A stretch of DNA of 64,000 bases from Phycomyces blakesleeanus NRRL 1555(-) (taxonomy: Eukaryota > Mucoromycota > Mucoromycetes > Mucorales > Phycomycetaceae). The stretch spans positions 1,674,001-1,738,000 of the forward strand of contig NW_017265140.1 of NCBI RefSeq assembly GCF_001638985.1, given 5' to 3'. The notes beneath the pieces were generated by a model. It searched no databases, was not told the DNA's origin, and worked only from the letters and a program-made list of their open reading frames with translations. Positions 1 through 11,972 of the stretch are shown here, in pieces (the first letter of the stretch is position 1; the number at the start of each line of letters is the position of its first letter). The position numbers and the translations under genes are program-made.

Positions 1-29
1 ACTCTCCATAAGATAAAATAAGAAGATAC
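1..29. repeat. Terminal inverted repeat of a MULE that extends off the left edge
   Basis: These 29 bases match the right-hand terminal repeat of MULE-2 (44613-44641) with three differences, all G in MULE-2 and A here. The orientation ends in GATAC, as at the right end of MULE-2, so the body of this second copy lies to the left of the window. The next eight bases, TAAAAAAG, would be its target duplication; this cannot be checked without the missing flank. Confidence 0.7.
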
Positions 30-802
30 TAAAAAAGTAGACTCCCCAAGTAATTTAAACTCGGCGCATAAGGAAATAAGTAGGTACACAAATATTCGCA
101 GAGTAATTTGAATAAAAAGATATTCAAACATAAATATATAGAACACAAAAAAATAATTGGTTTTTAGCTTAAGAACATTGTTATGATTTTGAAAACTCAT
201 AGAGATATGATCCCTATCGGTAGTTTAAATCTGATCTTAAAAACCCTGTAAACCTTCATTCAGCCATTCTTTTCATAGTCAAAGAAAATCGGAACAAATG
301 TCATGTTTAACATTTCTGGTGTCTTTTTGCTCAACTCCTTTGTTTCTAGTATTTTCAATGTAAATATAAATTAAATATATATTGATTTGCAAAAATTACT
401 GAAAAGTATACTATCAAAACTATATAATTAATATATTGTCCATGTTTTTTTCATAAGCTGTTGAATACTAGCAAAAACCCCCCATTATTTTCATTTTTTA
501 GTCTTTTTTTTCTATGCAGCAATCCTCAAAATAATACAGTATCAAGAAGCTTGTAGAAGAAGTAGCCAAAAATATATAATGCAATCACATGGCTATCCAC
601 CTAGAATTATTCTATTATTCTTTTTCAATAAACTTTAAATGGAGCCAAAACAATCCAATAATTAAGGAATATCAAATTTACGAGAGTATGTTACAGATTG
701 AGAACAATAAAGAGGCTTTTGTAATTGAATATATTTGAACAGAAAGTAGTGTATAGGTACCTATACTCTAGTGTCAAAGATATGTGTAACTATAGTAAGG
801 GG
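30..802. other. AT-rich interval without recognisable genes
   Basis: I see no ORF with recognisable content, no RNA gene and no repeat between the MULE end at position 29 and the proposed start of element A at 803. Confidence 0.5.
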
Positions 803-2479
803 CACTGCAAAAATCATTGGGAATTATTATAATAATAGGTCTTGATTATTGGGATATTTTGTCACATAAAAATGAATTACTCATAAATATTAAAGAAATC
901 ATAGTTGATAAGTTATTGAATAAAGTGTCAAAAATAATTGAATATTATGTTATTCCAAAAATAAAAACAGAGAGTTTAGATATAATGTCTGTGTATCAAC
1001 TGTTCTTGGGGATCAATTATATAGACTATTCCAAATGCAGAACAATGTATTATCTATCACTGATTACACCTGTAATTTGATGTAGGCCTTGTTTTTGTAA
1101 TAGCAGGCATAATAACAGGACACTTCTTTAATGTTTATTGACTAAATGAATCAAAGAAAAAATTCTCATAGGTGCAAATGCTAAGCACGAGTTACTCAAT
1201 TGAATATTGTTTTGTTTTGAAAAATGGTTTTTTATTTGTTTTTATTTTGGATAAAAAAAGCCTTTTTTTTTTGCAATAATAAGAATTCTATATAGTATTA
1301 CTATTAAATACACTAATCTGTTATATTGTACTTCTTATAAATTTTGTTTCAGAATTTTTTGAATTAATAAACTCGGATAGTGAGTATATATGCTTACTGA
1401 AGCTATTTGATTAAAGGGAGTAGAAAGATACTTACATACTGTTAGAATAATTTGTTAATAATGGAATAAAACACAGATTTATATTATCGAAAGCTACAAG
1501 CCAATGTGTCATTCAAGTATATATTATAAAGAAAGGAATATAAAACATATATATACATATTTACTAAAGGAACATATCTTATCCTTGAGTACCAGTCATA
1601 TAAGAATGTGAAGAACCATTTCAACTATAAAAAAGGAGAGTGAGAATGCTGATATAAAAAAACAAAACAAAATAAAAACAACACAATAATAAAATGAATA
1701 ACACGTACCCTTATATTCTTTAAATGATTTGTTTTTACTGACCATATGTAAATCAAGGGTGAGCTATATTTAAAGTAGATGTTAGATATTGTTTTTAATA
1801 CTGGGAAGAAGATGTTGATATAGATATATACGTACATGCCACCAATATGTTTTTGTGTTTTTTTTTGTCTGCACTGGTTATATCAGAGAAATATATGTAA
1901 TGGCTATTTAAAGTAATTTATAGTTAGTAAAATAATGATATATTTAATAGTAAAGTACCTCTTGTATAATGAAAGACACCTGCATCATATGTATATATTA
2001 AGGGTGCCCAAAGTGAAACATAGTAGGATTAAAAGAGTGTTATTTTTATTAATATTATTAAAGAGTAGAGAAAAACAGAAAAAGGTGGGAAAATAAAAAA
2101 CAGTGTTTGAAAAAGCCGTAGACCCTGAAAAAGTTATTAGACTGTTTCTCTTACTTTGAAAAAAAAATTGTCTACTAATTATAGCTTTATATGTTTCATA
2201 AAACAATTGTTACTTACTATATACCTAAAGAAGTTGTTTTCTAGCTCAATTTTTTTCAAAATAATATATTTCGATCTCCTCGATCATTTAAATAAAGAAG
2301 TATTTACACACTCATACACTTGCTCAACTTGCTCACTTAATCATTAACATAATTGTTTAATCACTCAATTACTCTACAATTCTTTACGTGTAAAGTACTC
2401 TCTTAAAAATTTATTAAAATAGAAATATCAGGCAATATATACCAGAAACTTATTATTTTATTATATAAAAATACAGATA

Positions 2480-3684
2480 ATGGCTCCAAGAACTAACATC
2501 AACCAGAACGCACGTACCAATGGATCAACATCTAGGCCATTGATCAACGCAGTCAACACTGGGCGTATAGAATCGTCAAATCCAATGATTGCTCCTAGAC
2601 CAGAAAATATGTCAATTCCAGTGTCAGAGTTTAATGATGTAGTCAGTCTTCTCGCTACACTCAATGACAAAATGACAGCCGTTAGTTCCGATGTTAGTGA
2701 ATTGAAAGGTAATTAAACACAAACTATATTGTTTTCCAATAGACTGACTATTTGAACAGTACAATGCCAGGTGGGTGCTCAATCGACTGGCATGCAAGCC
2801 GTTCTGGATTCTGATATGGATCCTCAGGACATCATAAGCAGCTCAAGACACCCAAAGATCTCAGTAAGCTCAAATACTAAAATTATAAAAACAATCTCCC
2901 TTTAAATCTAACATCAATATACCTTTAATAGAGTATTATTCGGGGGCGGTTAAGAGATATTAATCTTAAGACAGATGATTTGGAGCTGATTGGAGAGAAT
3001 GATGATAAACCAATGTGGGATGTCAATGTTAGTTTGTCTGACAAGTTTAACAAGAATCTTGCAAGTGATTTGATGCTTTACATTTGTCGTCAACCTGTAG
3101 CAGCCATGGTACCACCAAAAGAGCTATGTGGTATAATTGTAAACAGCTATTACAATTGCTTGGCTGCTAGTAAGCTTACTGAAGAAGTCAGACAGACAAA
3201 CACTATCTCAAACAGAAGAGAAAATAGAAAGACTGCTGTAAGCATTTCTATTTGTAATAATTTAATTTTGATAAGTATACTTAAAATATTATATATATTG
3301 TAGCTTAATAAAAGGAGAAAAAGAACATATACAAAGCATAAGAATGCCATCACTGAAAAGTTTAATCGGGATTATAATAGCGTTTTTTACAGAGACATAA
3401 TATCTGATGATAAGACAGAAACCGACACTTCTGTTGTTGCATCTCGTTCTGATTGGCGTAGTGATAAGGTAATGTTTTATATAAAATGTTTTTTCTGTTG
3501 TTTGATTGCTGATGTATATACATATTTATAGTTGAATACTGTGTTTGACTTTCTTGATGAGCTCGCCAGAGATGACTTAGGAAAAAGAGCAATGCAGTTA
3601 AAGTCGTGGAGTCATGTGTTAGTATACAAAACAATTCCTCATGGCTTGGTCACAAGAATGCTTGTGTGGTCAAAACGCGTATAA
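2480..3684 (+). CDS. Accessory protein of CACTA-like element A, five exons, intact
   Basis: The exon model is 2480-2708, 2760-2863, 2932-3237, 3304-3468 and 3532-3684. All introns are GT-AG and the 957 coding bases are open, giving 318 aa. I recognise no named domain. The N-terminus is polar (MAPRTNINQNAR) with a helical stretch near residues 50-75. Exon 3 holds a W-rich segment (PMWDVNVSLSDKFN) and ends in the basic NRRENRK. Exon 4 continues with basic residues (LNKRRKRTYTKHKN). The gene is convergent with the Tnp2 remnant, and its homologues sit in the same relation in C', E and F. By analogy with the second protein of plant CACTA elements it could bind the transposon ends, but that is inference from position and charge only. 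It is intact although its partner transposase is dead. Confidence 0.7.
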
Positions 3685-3790
3685 TAAAATTTCTGTTTTT
3701 TTAGTTGCACTCTTTATCATATCTCTTTTTATGTCTATGAACTATGTTTTATATTATTATTATTATTTTAAAAAAAGATAGAGTATTTTA

Positions 3791-6700
3791 TCAAGTGTAC
3801 AGCTTTCTTGGCAGATGAATAACAACGACTTTTGCCGCACCACTATCAGACACATGACTTCCAATTGCAATTGGCAACAATATGCGGTGGACAGGCAGAA
3901 TGTTGTCATAGTCATACTTCAGAAATGCTGGCTCATACAACTCGATGCCTTGCTTGAGTCTAGGTTGATAGCAAGGAATATTGTACCACTCAACCAAGAC
4001 AAATATGTGTTGGGGGTTGTGACAAGGGGAAAGGTTGGTGTGCGTGAGGTTTGGTGTAAAATCGTGCAAGAACAAGTACTTAATACGACCAGCATGTCTT
4101 TCTTTAGAGTCTCCACTTTTTTCAATAAATTTCACTTGTATATGTGATCCTCTCACAACCAAGCCTTCTCCACCTGTGTAAACTTGTCCAAGAAGATTGA
4201 TGGACGAAATCTTCTGGTTTTGGTCATTCACAAACCAACAATTTGTGATTGTTGTTTTGGCACTGCAAAGAGAATCATCATCATACTTAATTTTATAGAA
4301 ATTGAGCAGACAATTGTACTCGGATTTTCTCATTGTTGTTGGTGGCTTCAAACACAATAGTAGAGTGGAAAGAGGTAGAGGTTCATTGCCAAATATTTGC
4401 TTTGAAGGCTTTTCAGCGGATTGTAGAAATGATGGCAAGTGAAAGAGTGATAGTATCAATGGATGTGGCAAAAGTGCAGGATTATAGATTTTATGGCCAG
4501 ACAGCTTGAGAAAGAGAGAGAGGAGTAAAGGGCTGATAACATTGCTGAGATGCGTTTGACAAACATCACCATTGTAACAACTCTCAAGAAACCTTTTCAT
4601 GTAGATATTCTCGAACCCACTCTTCTGGTTTGTCTCAAACCATTTCAATACACCATTATAATGCTCAAAGCTAAATAGCCAAAATCCGTAAATTAGCCCA
4701 AAGTCCTCAATCATTTCTTTCAGGTGGAGATGGAGATGCATGTTTTGTGTGAATACATCTGGTTTATAAAAGTCTTCACAACCAACACAGAACTCCTCCA
4801 AACTTTTGTAAGCTTATTTGATCTCATTTTTGGTGATACTTGGCTTCATCAATTCTCTGCATGCATTGACAAATTGGATCGAATTGCTAAGCAGATAATC
4901 TTGCAGGCATGTCTTGAGCAAAACAGGAGAGTATATTAGGCACCATGCTTTCCACTCATCTGCCTTCATAAATGGAAATTTCTTTCCAATATTTATCTTC
5001 AGATTCGTGTATCCTACAGAGAGTACCATTCTATTGGCTTCTTTTTGCATCTCTACAAAATCTTTGTCATCAAGCAAATTGTTTGCAATCCAAATATCCA
5101 TTATTTGTTTTGCAGTCCTGAGAAAAGGTTGTGCATGAGATCAATAATGGTTGTATGCACTAGCTCAAAGTACACAAGTTGATGAAGCTCAGACCAATGA
5201 ACATCATTCTCAATTTCCAATTGCTTTCTCTCTGTCAATGTCTTTACATTCTTCCACAGGTTTGCATGTCTGCGATTTTCTTCTTTTGTGCAGCCTACCT
5301 ATTCCAAAACTTAAGCCCAAAATAGTTTACAGCAGTAGTCCCATCAATACAAGCAAACTGATGATTGCATTTGTAGCATGCACATGTGCTGTTGTGAGAT
5401 GTAAACCCACACGTCTTTCTTGCAGCAGGGATGTCGCATGCAACCATCAACAGAGCAGCACGCACCAGAGCACCTGAGCAGTTATATGTATCAATTGTGA
5501 TACCTTTATACAATAGCATAAGTTCATCAACAAGAGGACGCAAATAGTTATTGATCTCGTCGGTGCTTGCTTCTTTAGGTCCAGGCATCAATCCAACAAG
5601 AATGACATTTTCTGCCTTGTTCTGCTCTTCTCTCAGCAGATTGTTAATTGTCAGGTATATCGCACCACAAGAATATGTCACTCCATCAAACAGTTGAAAC
5701 CAATCAATGTTCAGTGTCAATAGTAATGATCGTTCCTTGGGAATAAACTGGACACCATCCTTATCAACTAATTCATTCCACATCTTTGCATTATATATAT
5801 TGAATAAAGTACCGTCAACTTTTGGTTCTCAATTCCATCTGTTGATCATACTCTCGAAAGAAGAACATGCAAACGTTTTTTCAAGGTAGTTGTCAATGAG
5901 TTATAAACAAATGTGCACTTTAAAATCATAGTTGTTATGTATGAGATAAAAATAAGATATAAAATAAAACAAGTGCAGATGAGAGTATGGTGAGACTTTG
6001 TTTTATTAGAAGAAGTGAAATAATCAGAAAGGAGATGCTGTTCTATTGCTATTAATATTGTGCGTTTATATAGACATTGCATTTAGCTTGGTGATGATAT
6101 GATGATATCATGTAATGTCTGTTTCTCTACTATTATCTTCTATGATTTAGTTCTTATGTTTTTAGTGTTATTGACTAGAGTCTTAGTATTTATCTTAGTA
6201 TGTTCTTTATGTAATTTCCTTGTATAAAGAAAGATATATCTTTTAGTATCATTATTAGTTGTCGGTAACTCAATGTACGTATTTATTAAGTGTCTGTACT
6301 TTTAATTTAAATCTACGATTATGTTGGATACAACAATAGTGTTCTTCATACTAGACTTGTAGAGATCATTTTTATAATACGTCTTACTACCAACTCTTTT
6401 GAAATTGCAGAATGTATATGTGTTGTTGCTGTAATTGTACAATGTGTGACAATTACTGCATGCTACATATTTTGATATGCCTTTTATCAAGTCATTGTAT
6501 CCTGTCATTTTTCTCAAATCTGGAATGCTTGTAGGAAGTCGAAAATTCTCTCTATAATGTTCGAGGATTGTATTTATGAATGTTATCAAAATTACTGCAC
6601 CTTCATCTACAATGAAGCTAGAAATAAATATCACAGTGAAAACCGCAATTACTTGATGCCAAATATTCTCTGGAAGGTTTTCTGTAGACTCTGTAAGTTA

Positions 6701-7291
6701 TTGTAAAATAATATTAATTTTTTGTTTCTTTAATTCAAGCCTTTTTTCTTCAATCATAGTTTATTTTTAATATTTACCCTGTTCTTGCTCTCTGCTCTGT
6801 TCTTCTTGCTCAAATTCATCCGACAACTCATATTCAGACTCAGACTCTGAAGTATACTACTCTGTTTCAAAAAGAAATTCTTTCACCAAAAGAGGTAAGT
6901 GAGTATTGACATACTGCTCTGGCAAGGGTGCACCAACAGAGTAATTATCATCTATTGGTACCAAGTTTAAATAGAGTGTGCATTGGGTATAAAAAATAAA
7001 ATACTATTATATTCAATATGTTCTTCAATTTGATCTATGTCCATATCAGCTTCACTAGTGTTTACTTCGGCTGTCAAAACTATTTGTTTCAATGGATTAG
7101 AATATATTATATAAATAAATGAAAAATTGATAACTTAATTTACCATTAATGGTTTTATTTATTTTCCTGTCATTATCATTCTGGGTATGACACTTGGCAG
7201 TTCTTTTATTTGTCATGGTGTATCTGAGAGAATTGCGATTGCATCTTGTGCATTTGTAACAAACTTCATTGGGATTGGCAATGTCAAACAT
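3791..7291 (-). pseudogene. Tnp2-type transposase of element A, decayed
   Basis: Read on the minus strand, exon 1 (7291-7144, 148 nt) encodes a Cys/His cluster (CYKCTRCNRN, later CHTQ). Two short acidic exons follow, and an in-frame TAG interrupts the second (near 6860). The long exon begins near 6690 with FIVDEGAVILI, typical of this group, and breaks down near 6302. About 0.4 kb of unrelated sequence follows, and homology resumes near 5885. The core is clear: LMPGPKEASTDEINNYLRP, ACDIPAARKTCGF and a C-x2-C pair (CACYKC). Homology continues through KADEWKAWC (4900s), NMHLHLHLKEM and the C-terminal LLGQVYTGG, ending at 3791. Stops at about 5300, 4814 and elsewhere confirm decay. The family is Tnp2/transposase_21-like (CMC superfamily). 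The copies in C' and F show what the intact order looks like. Confidence 0.8.
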
Positions 7292-7779
7292 TTTTTTATC
7301 TAATTTTTTTTAATAATAAAGGAAGTATGTAACAGCTGTTGCTTATTATAATTGTCTTTATTATTTTAAAAAAAATCTCCTGGGAACTCTGATATATATT
7401 AGGTCAATGATATGTTTTTAAATATATTCTTGCTGCTAAACACAGGAAGTGATCTGGGTTGTAATTTTTTGACTACTATTATTGATAATTTCAGGTAAGT
7501 GGAATTCAATTATTTTAAAGTGTTTTTGCAGTAGGGAATCTCATCAGATCCAGAATCAGCTTGCACTCTAAAGTACTTTAATAAAACTATAAGTTTTATA
7601 CAAACGCCTATAGTGTACATATGTAATTGCCATATAGAGAATACAAATTGATCATATCTGCAACACTTTGCTTTGACACCTCACTAGTATTCAGCTTGTC
7701 ATGACCCTAGTATCTAAGGTACTCTGCCCATAGTTTACAGGTCTCTTAAATCCATGCATATCTTTAAACTAAACACATT

Positions 7780-8290
7780 GGTATATTTATTTTTATACAT
7801 GTGTATATAAACCTATTTTTCCAATACTACATTCTTGGCAGGAAAATTGATATCTAAGATGTGGCCAGTATCAACACCAAGTATTTTCAAAGAGTTGCAT
7901 ACTTCTCTATGTGCAAGACGGCGTAAACGTAAGATATACACATATTAATATCCTTTAGGACTAGTGAGAATGGCAAACATTCTAGCAGAAGCAGCAACCT
8001 GTTGAACAGAAGGAGATCTGAGAGCCTTGCTGACAGAAAGGGCAATAGAAATAACAGCAGAGTTGTGAGCAGCAACAGCAGTAGTAGTCTATAGAGAAGT
8101 CTCAGTGTCAGATTCCTTGGGTGTAGTTGGTGCAGTTGATGTTGCTACATTTGTTATAATTAGGCAATTCCTCTGAGATGCTAATTGAGATCTGAGATCA
8201 GCAATTAGCTTTTCCATATTATCTAATTAAGCTGTTAATCTAGCATTAGTGACATTAGAAGATTCAAGTTCATTGATGTATTGTTGCAGT
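7780..8290 (-). pseudogene. Possible LINE ORF1-like relic
   Basis: The minus strand reads a broken frame with several stops. It includes a helical stretch (LIADLRSQLASQRN), then SKALRSPSVQQVAASARMF, then LAHREVCNSLKILGVDTG and ILDINFPAKNVV. This order of a coiled-coil region followed by a small alpha/beta segment reminds me of the first ORF of fungal LINE-type elements. The similarity is from memory and unverified, and no reverse transcriptase is present. It could equally be a remnant of an unknown gene. Confidence 0.3.
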
Positions 8291-8639
8291 GACATAAATT
8301 GGGTCTACATATTCCCCAGAAATGAGACAAGATTGGGTCATATTCTTTGCATAACAGAGAATAGCAATAATGTTAACATTTGAGATTGCAAAAATGAAAA
8401 GTTGTTGGAATTGGCTGAAATTTTTTCCACTGATAGATAAGACAATAGTGATAATGAATATATTATTTTGAGCAAGATGTAGAACAGATTGATGAAGCTT
8501 TTGTATGGATGTAACCACTTTTTTGTTATGTTTTGTGTAATATAAGCTAATATGAAAGAGAGATTTTTGACACATATGGTGCTTATATTTGTAATAAACA
8601 TTGACAGATGATATGTTATCCTAGTTTTTGAAGTTTGAA

Positions 8640-9294
8640 TGGGTTTGTGGATATAAAATAACCTCTTTTTTTCACAAGAGAGAAAAAGACAAACTCAAAA
8701 GAGAATGTAGAATTAAAAATAATAAAATCAATAAGAGAAAAATAAGAGAAAACAGTACTATTAATCAATCTCGATAGACTTGACTCAATATACTTAGATA
8801 ATTAAACAAATAAAATATCAACAGTATTAAATATTAAGAGAACTTGTCAGAAAATAAGACAACGAAAAATCAATGTTTATTAAATGCAAGTATTGCGATA
8901 TTTATAGTTTTGTAATTGACTTGTTGAATAATTAAATAAATAAAATTATAAAAAAATATAATAAAAGTTGTATAATTGACAATTTATTAAATTTGATTTG
9001 TTCTTTACTGTCATTAAGTACAAATAAAATAAAATAGTTATTAAGTCATAATCATAAAGATAATTATGCTTGTAAGAATATATAATAAAAATAATGTTAA
9101 TTCCAAGTTGATTCATTCAGTTAAATATAGTGGGAAAATAAGATACAATGTGTGGTTGCCTAAAGTTATTGTTGACAGAATGATGCCTTTTTATTGTACT
9201 TATTAGTGTTTTGCTCTACAAATAAAAAAATTGCTTTTTATTCAGCCTCAGCCACCATTGGAAAATAAAAATAAAAATAATAGAATATAATTTT
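8640..9294. other. AT-rich interval, nothing recognised
   Basis: Low-complexity A/T sequence between the relic at 8.3 kb and the left end of MULE-1. I see no gene. It ends in ATAATTTT (9287-9294), the proposed MULE-1 target duplication. Confidence 0.5.
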
Positions 9295-9604
9295 GGGCAA
9301 TGATATGGACATGCAAGAAAAATTAGGGTCGGACATGCAAAAAAAGACCAAAAGGGAGAATTAAACGTGACGTCACTTGTAATTGGCCTTTGGGAGTGTT
9401 ACTGACAAATTGAGCACTGATAAGACATGCAAAAGCAACCAAATTGAAGAATTAAACGTGACGTCACCTATAATTGACTTTTGGGAGTGTTACCAACAAA
9501 TTGGACACTGATAAGACATGCAAAAGCGAGCAAATTGAAGAACTAGATGTGACATCACATATAATTAGTTTTGCATGTTACACGCATTTTTTTGGGGGGT
9601 CAGC
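9295..9604 (+). repeat. Left TIR of MULE-1, with 91-bp tandem units containing CRE-like sites
   Basis: TGACGTCA occurs at 9368-9375 and 9459-9466, and the degenerate TGACATCA at 9550-9557. The spacing is exactly 91 bp each time. The surrounding sequence repeats with the same period: AATTG, then TTGGGAGTGTTAC, then GACATGCAAAAGC. The TIR is therefore an internal tandem array of about two and a half units. TGACGTCA is the classic CRE/ATF palindrome bound by bZIP proteins. Confidence 0.85.
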
Positions 9605-9884
9605 CTTGATATTTGTTAAATGTTTCAAAATTAATGTTGATTGTAAAAATAGAAAAAATGATAATGAGATAGATATAAAGATAAAAATGGAAGATTGTAA
9701 AGAAGATAAATATAGAAATATAGATAAATAGAAAGATAATAATAAATTGAATAGAAACAGAAGGGAATATTGATAATAGAGATAAATATAGAATCTAAAA
9801 AGTAAAAAAAAAATCTAAAAAAGATATATACGAAAAGTTAGTATAATTCAAGATAATTCTAGTTTAAAAGCCATACCTTGATTG

Positions 9885-11936
9885 TTAGTACATCAAAGAA
9901 TAATCTTCAAGGCCATGTTTTTGAATTATTCTTTTATGAAAGGGGTTGATTTTTGGCCAGCAGAAATTTCGAGTGTTTTTGCGCTTGGCAAGAAGAAAGT
10001 GGTTTACATCTAAGATAATAATTATTGGTTCCACTTTTTCTGGCAAGGTAGCAAATGGAATAAAAAGACAGTCGCCTGTTTCAATTGGAGTATTCCAATA
10101 TACAGCCACTGCTCTGCTAAATGTATCGGCTACAAGTTGAGGATGGTTGATTGTACCGAACCAATGTTGCTGGGGGAGAGGTGAGCGCTTGTCTTGGAGA
10201 CTGCGAATTAGTGGGTTATTGGATGCAGGCATATTGCCATGCTCCATTCTTCCGTGGTAGTAGTTGTTTTGGTGCTTTAAAAATGTTTCTAGCATTTTGT
10301 CTTTTACTTTTGACCACTCCTCCTGGTCCTGGTACACTTCCATTGCTATCGCCCTGTACCCACAATTTCCGTCTGCTTCAGGAGAAAAGATTGTTGATAT
10401 ATGTTTTGGTGCGATTGTGAGATTTGTTAGTAATGTGGAATCGCATGGTGACCCAAGGTTGATAATACGTTTTATGGCTTTTTGCTCTTTAGCTGAGGAT
10501 ATTTTTTGCCTAGAAAACAAAGCAAAGATTTAGTAAATTAAATCTAAACAATATTAAAATCTTACTTTTTTTGTTCTTTTTCTGTTTTAATTTTTTTTGT
10601 GATTTTTTCTTTTTCGGTATTGATGCAATGCTCTAATGCAATCATCTTGCGCTTGGTATTTTTTGGTTGGCCTTTAATAGCTTCGACTACTGTTGGGCCC
10701 TTAAGGTTTTTTGAGTTTCTGTGCATCGATTTGTTTCAAAGTTTTTTCTATCAATTGGTATATATTGATTTGTTCTTGTTCGCTCTGAGCATTGGCAAAA
10801 TGTTTGCAAATAAGCTCAAGAGCATAGTTGAATTCTGGGGTTATTGGTTTGATATTGTTGATGTTTGGGGGTACTGGGGTTGCATTTTGGATAGTTAAAT
10901 GGTCTACATAATAAAATATTATATGAGAAAATTGTCACGTAATTATTGCTATTATTATATATATTACTTTCTCCTTCTAGATAGTTTTTTCTCCAGTGTC
11001 TTGGGATGCAGGAGATTGGGATGGTATCGAATTTGGCGAGTGTGTAGTAACAAGGAAGCAGGTAGTTGTATTGTATGAGGCATTTGCACTCTTTGGCTAG
11101 TTTTTCAGGTATAATGGATTTGGATAATTCTAATTTGATTTGATCCATTGCAAATCTACAGACTTTAAGACGGATGTCATTTAGTCTGGCGGCATTGACT
11201 TTATCGAACACAATTTTTGTTCCTTCTCCAAGGCTTTCCACCATTAGCCGATGCTTGCGATCTGCAACCTATACAATTTATAAATATATTATAACCAATA
11301 AATGCATAAAATAGTATAGAATAAACTTACCAACTCGTCATACCACTTTTTTACTTTAAGGGTAACTGTCTTCAGTTTACCCAAGGAAGTACCAAGAGAA
11401 TGCTTGAGAGAAGAATGGGCACTTTCTGCACGGTTCGACGTGCGATTGCCAAAATGGGCATGTTTATAAACATACATGTTCACCCCGTTTTCCTTGTCTT
11501 TCATTTTTCTGATAAAGTATATTAAAAAAAACACGATTTTTTATAGTTAAATACTGTTTACATCAAATTTAAAAAAAATATACGTACTTCTCAAGAAAAG
11601 CACTAGCAGCTTTTCCTTGGTCTTTGTAATTTTCCTTTGCAAATTCAAGGTATCCATTTGTTTCGTTTTTTACTTCTTGATGTGTAATGCATTTTAAAGC
11701 AATTCGGTCAAGGAATTCTGACAGCTTATCCAACAGGTCTCTCTTTTCGCTACTCTCGTCTCCCTTCATCATCGGAAGCAATTGCTTTTTAAAGTTGTCT
11801 TTGATATGCTTATAGCACAACAACTGCTTCGACTCAGGAAAGACTCGAGTAATAGCATTTCTCAATGCTTTTTCATTGTCCGTGATAAAAAAATCTAGGA
11901 GAAGTGTTGTTTGTTTGTCGTTGCTGCTGTTGCTGC

Positions 11937-11972
<36 letters not shown>

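Larger units (their letters stand above)
803..7533. mobile_element. CACTA-like (Tnp2) DNA transposon A
   Basis: The proposed left end reads CACTGCAAAAATC from 803. The right end, read inward on the other strand from 7533, is TACTGCAAAAACAC. The ends share ACTGCAAAAA, and each is flanked by GGG (800-802 and 7534-7536), which fits a CACTA-type 3-bp target duplication. Elements C' and E in this window also start with CACTGCAAAA. The interval holds a convergent gene pair: accessory gene 2480-3684 on + and Tnp2 transposase 7291-3791 on -. The terminal repeats are short and imperfect and GGG is weak evidence, so the boundaries are less certain than those of C' and E. A broken transposase implies a non-autonomous copy. 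Confidence 0.5.

Noticed and set aside
817..1080. 87-codon ORF near the left end of element A as a gene
   Set aside because: It overlaps the proposed terminal region, has low complexity and no counterpart in C', E or F.
5886..6300. The 0.4-kb interruption in the element A transposase as a MITE
   Set aside because: No clear terminal inverted repeats or target duplication; only a 10-bp weak inverted match (CAATGAGTTA) was seen.
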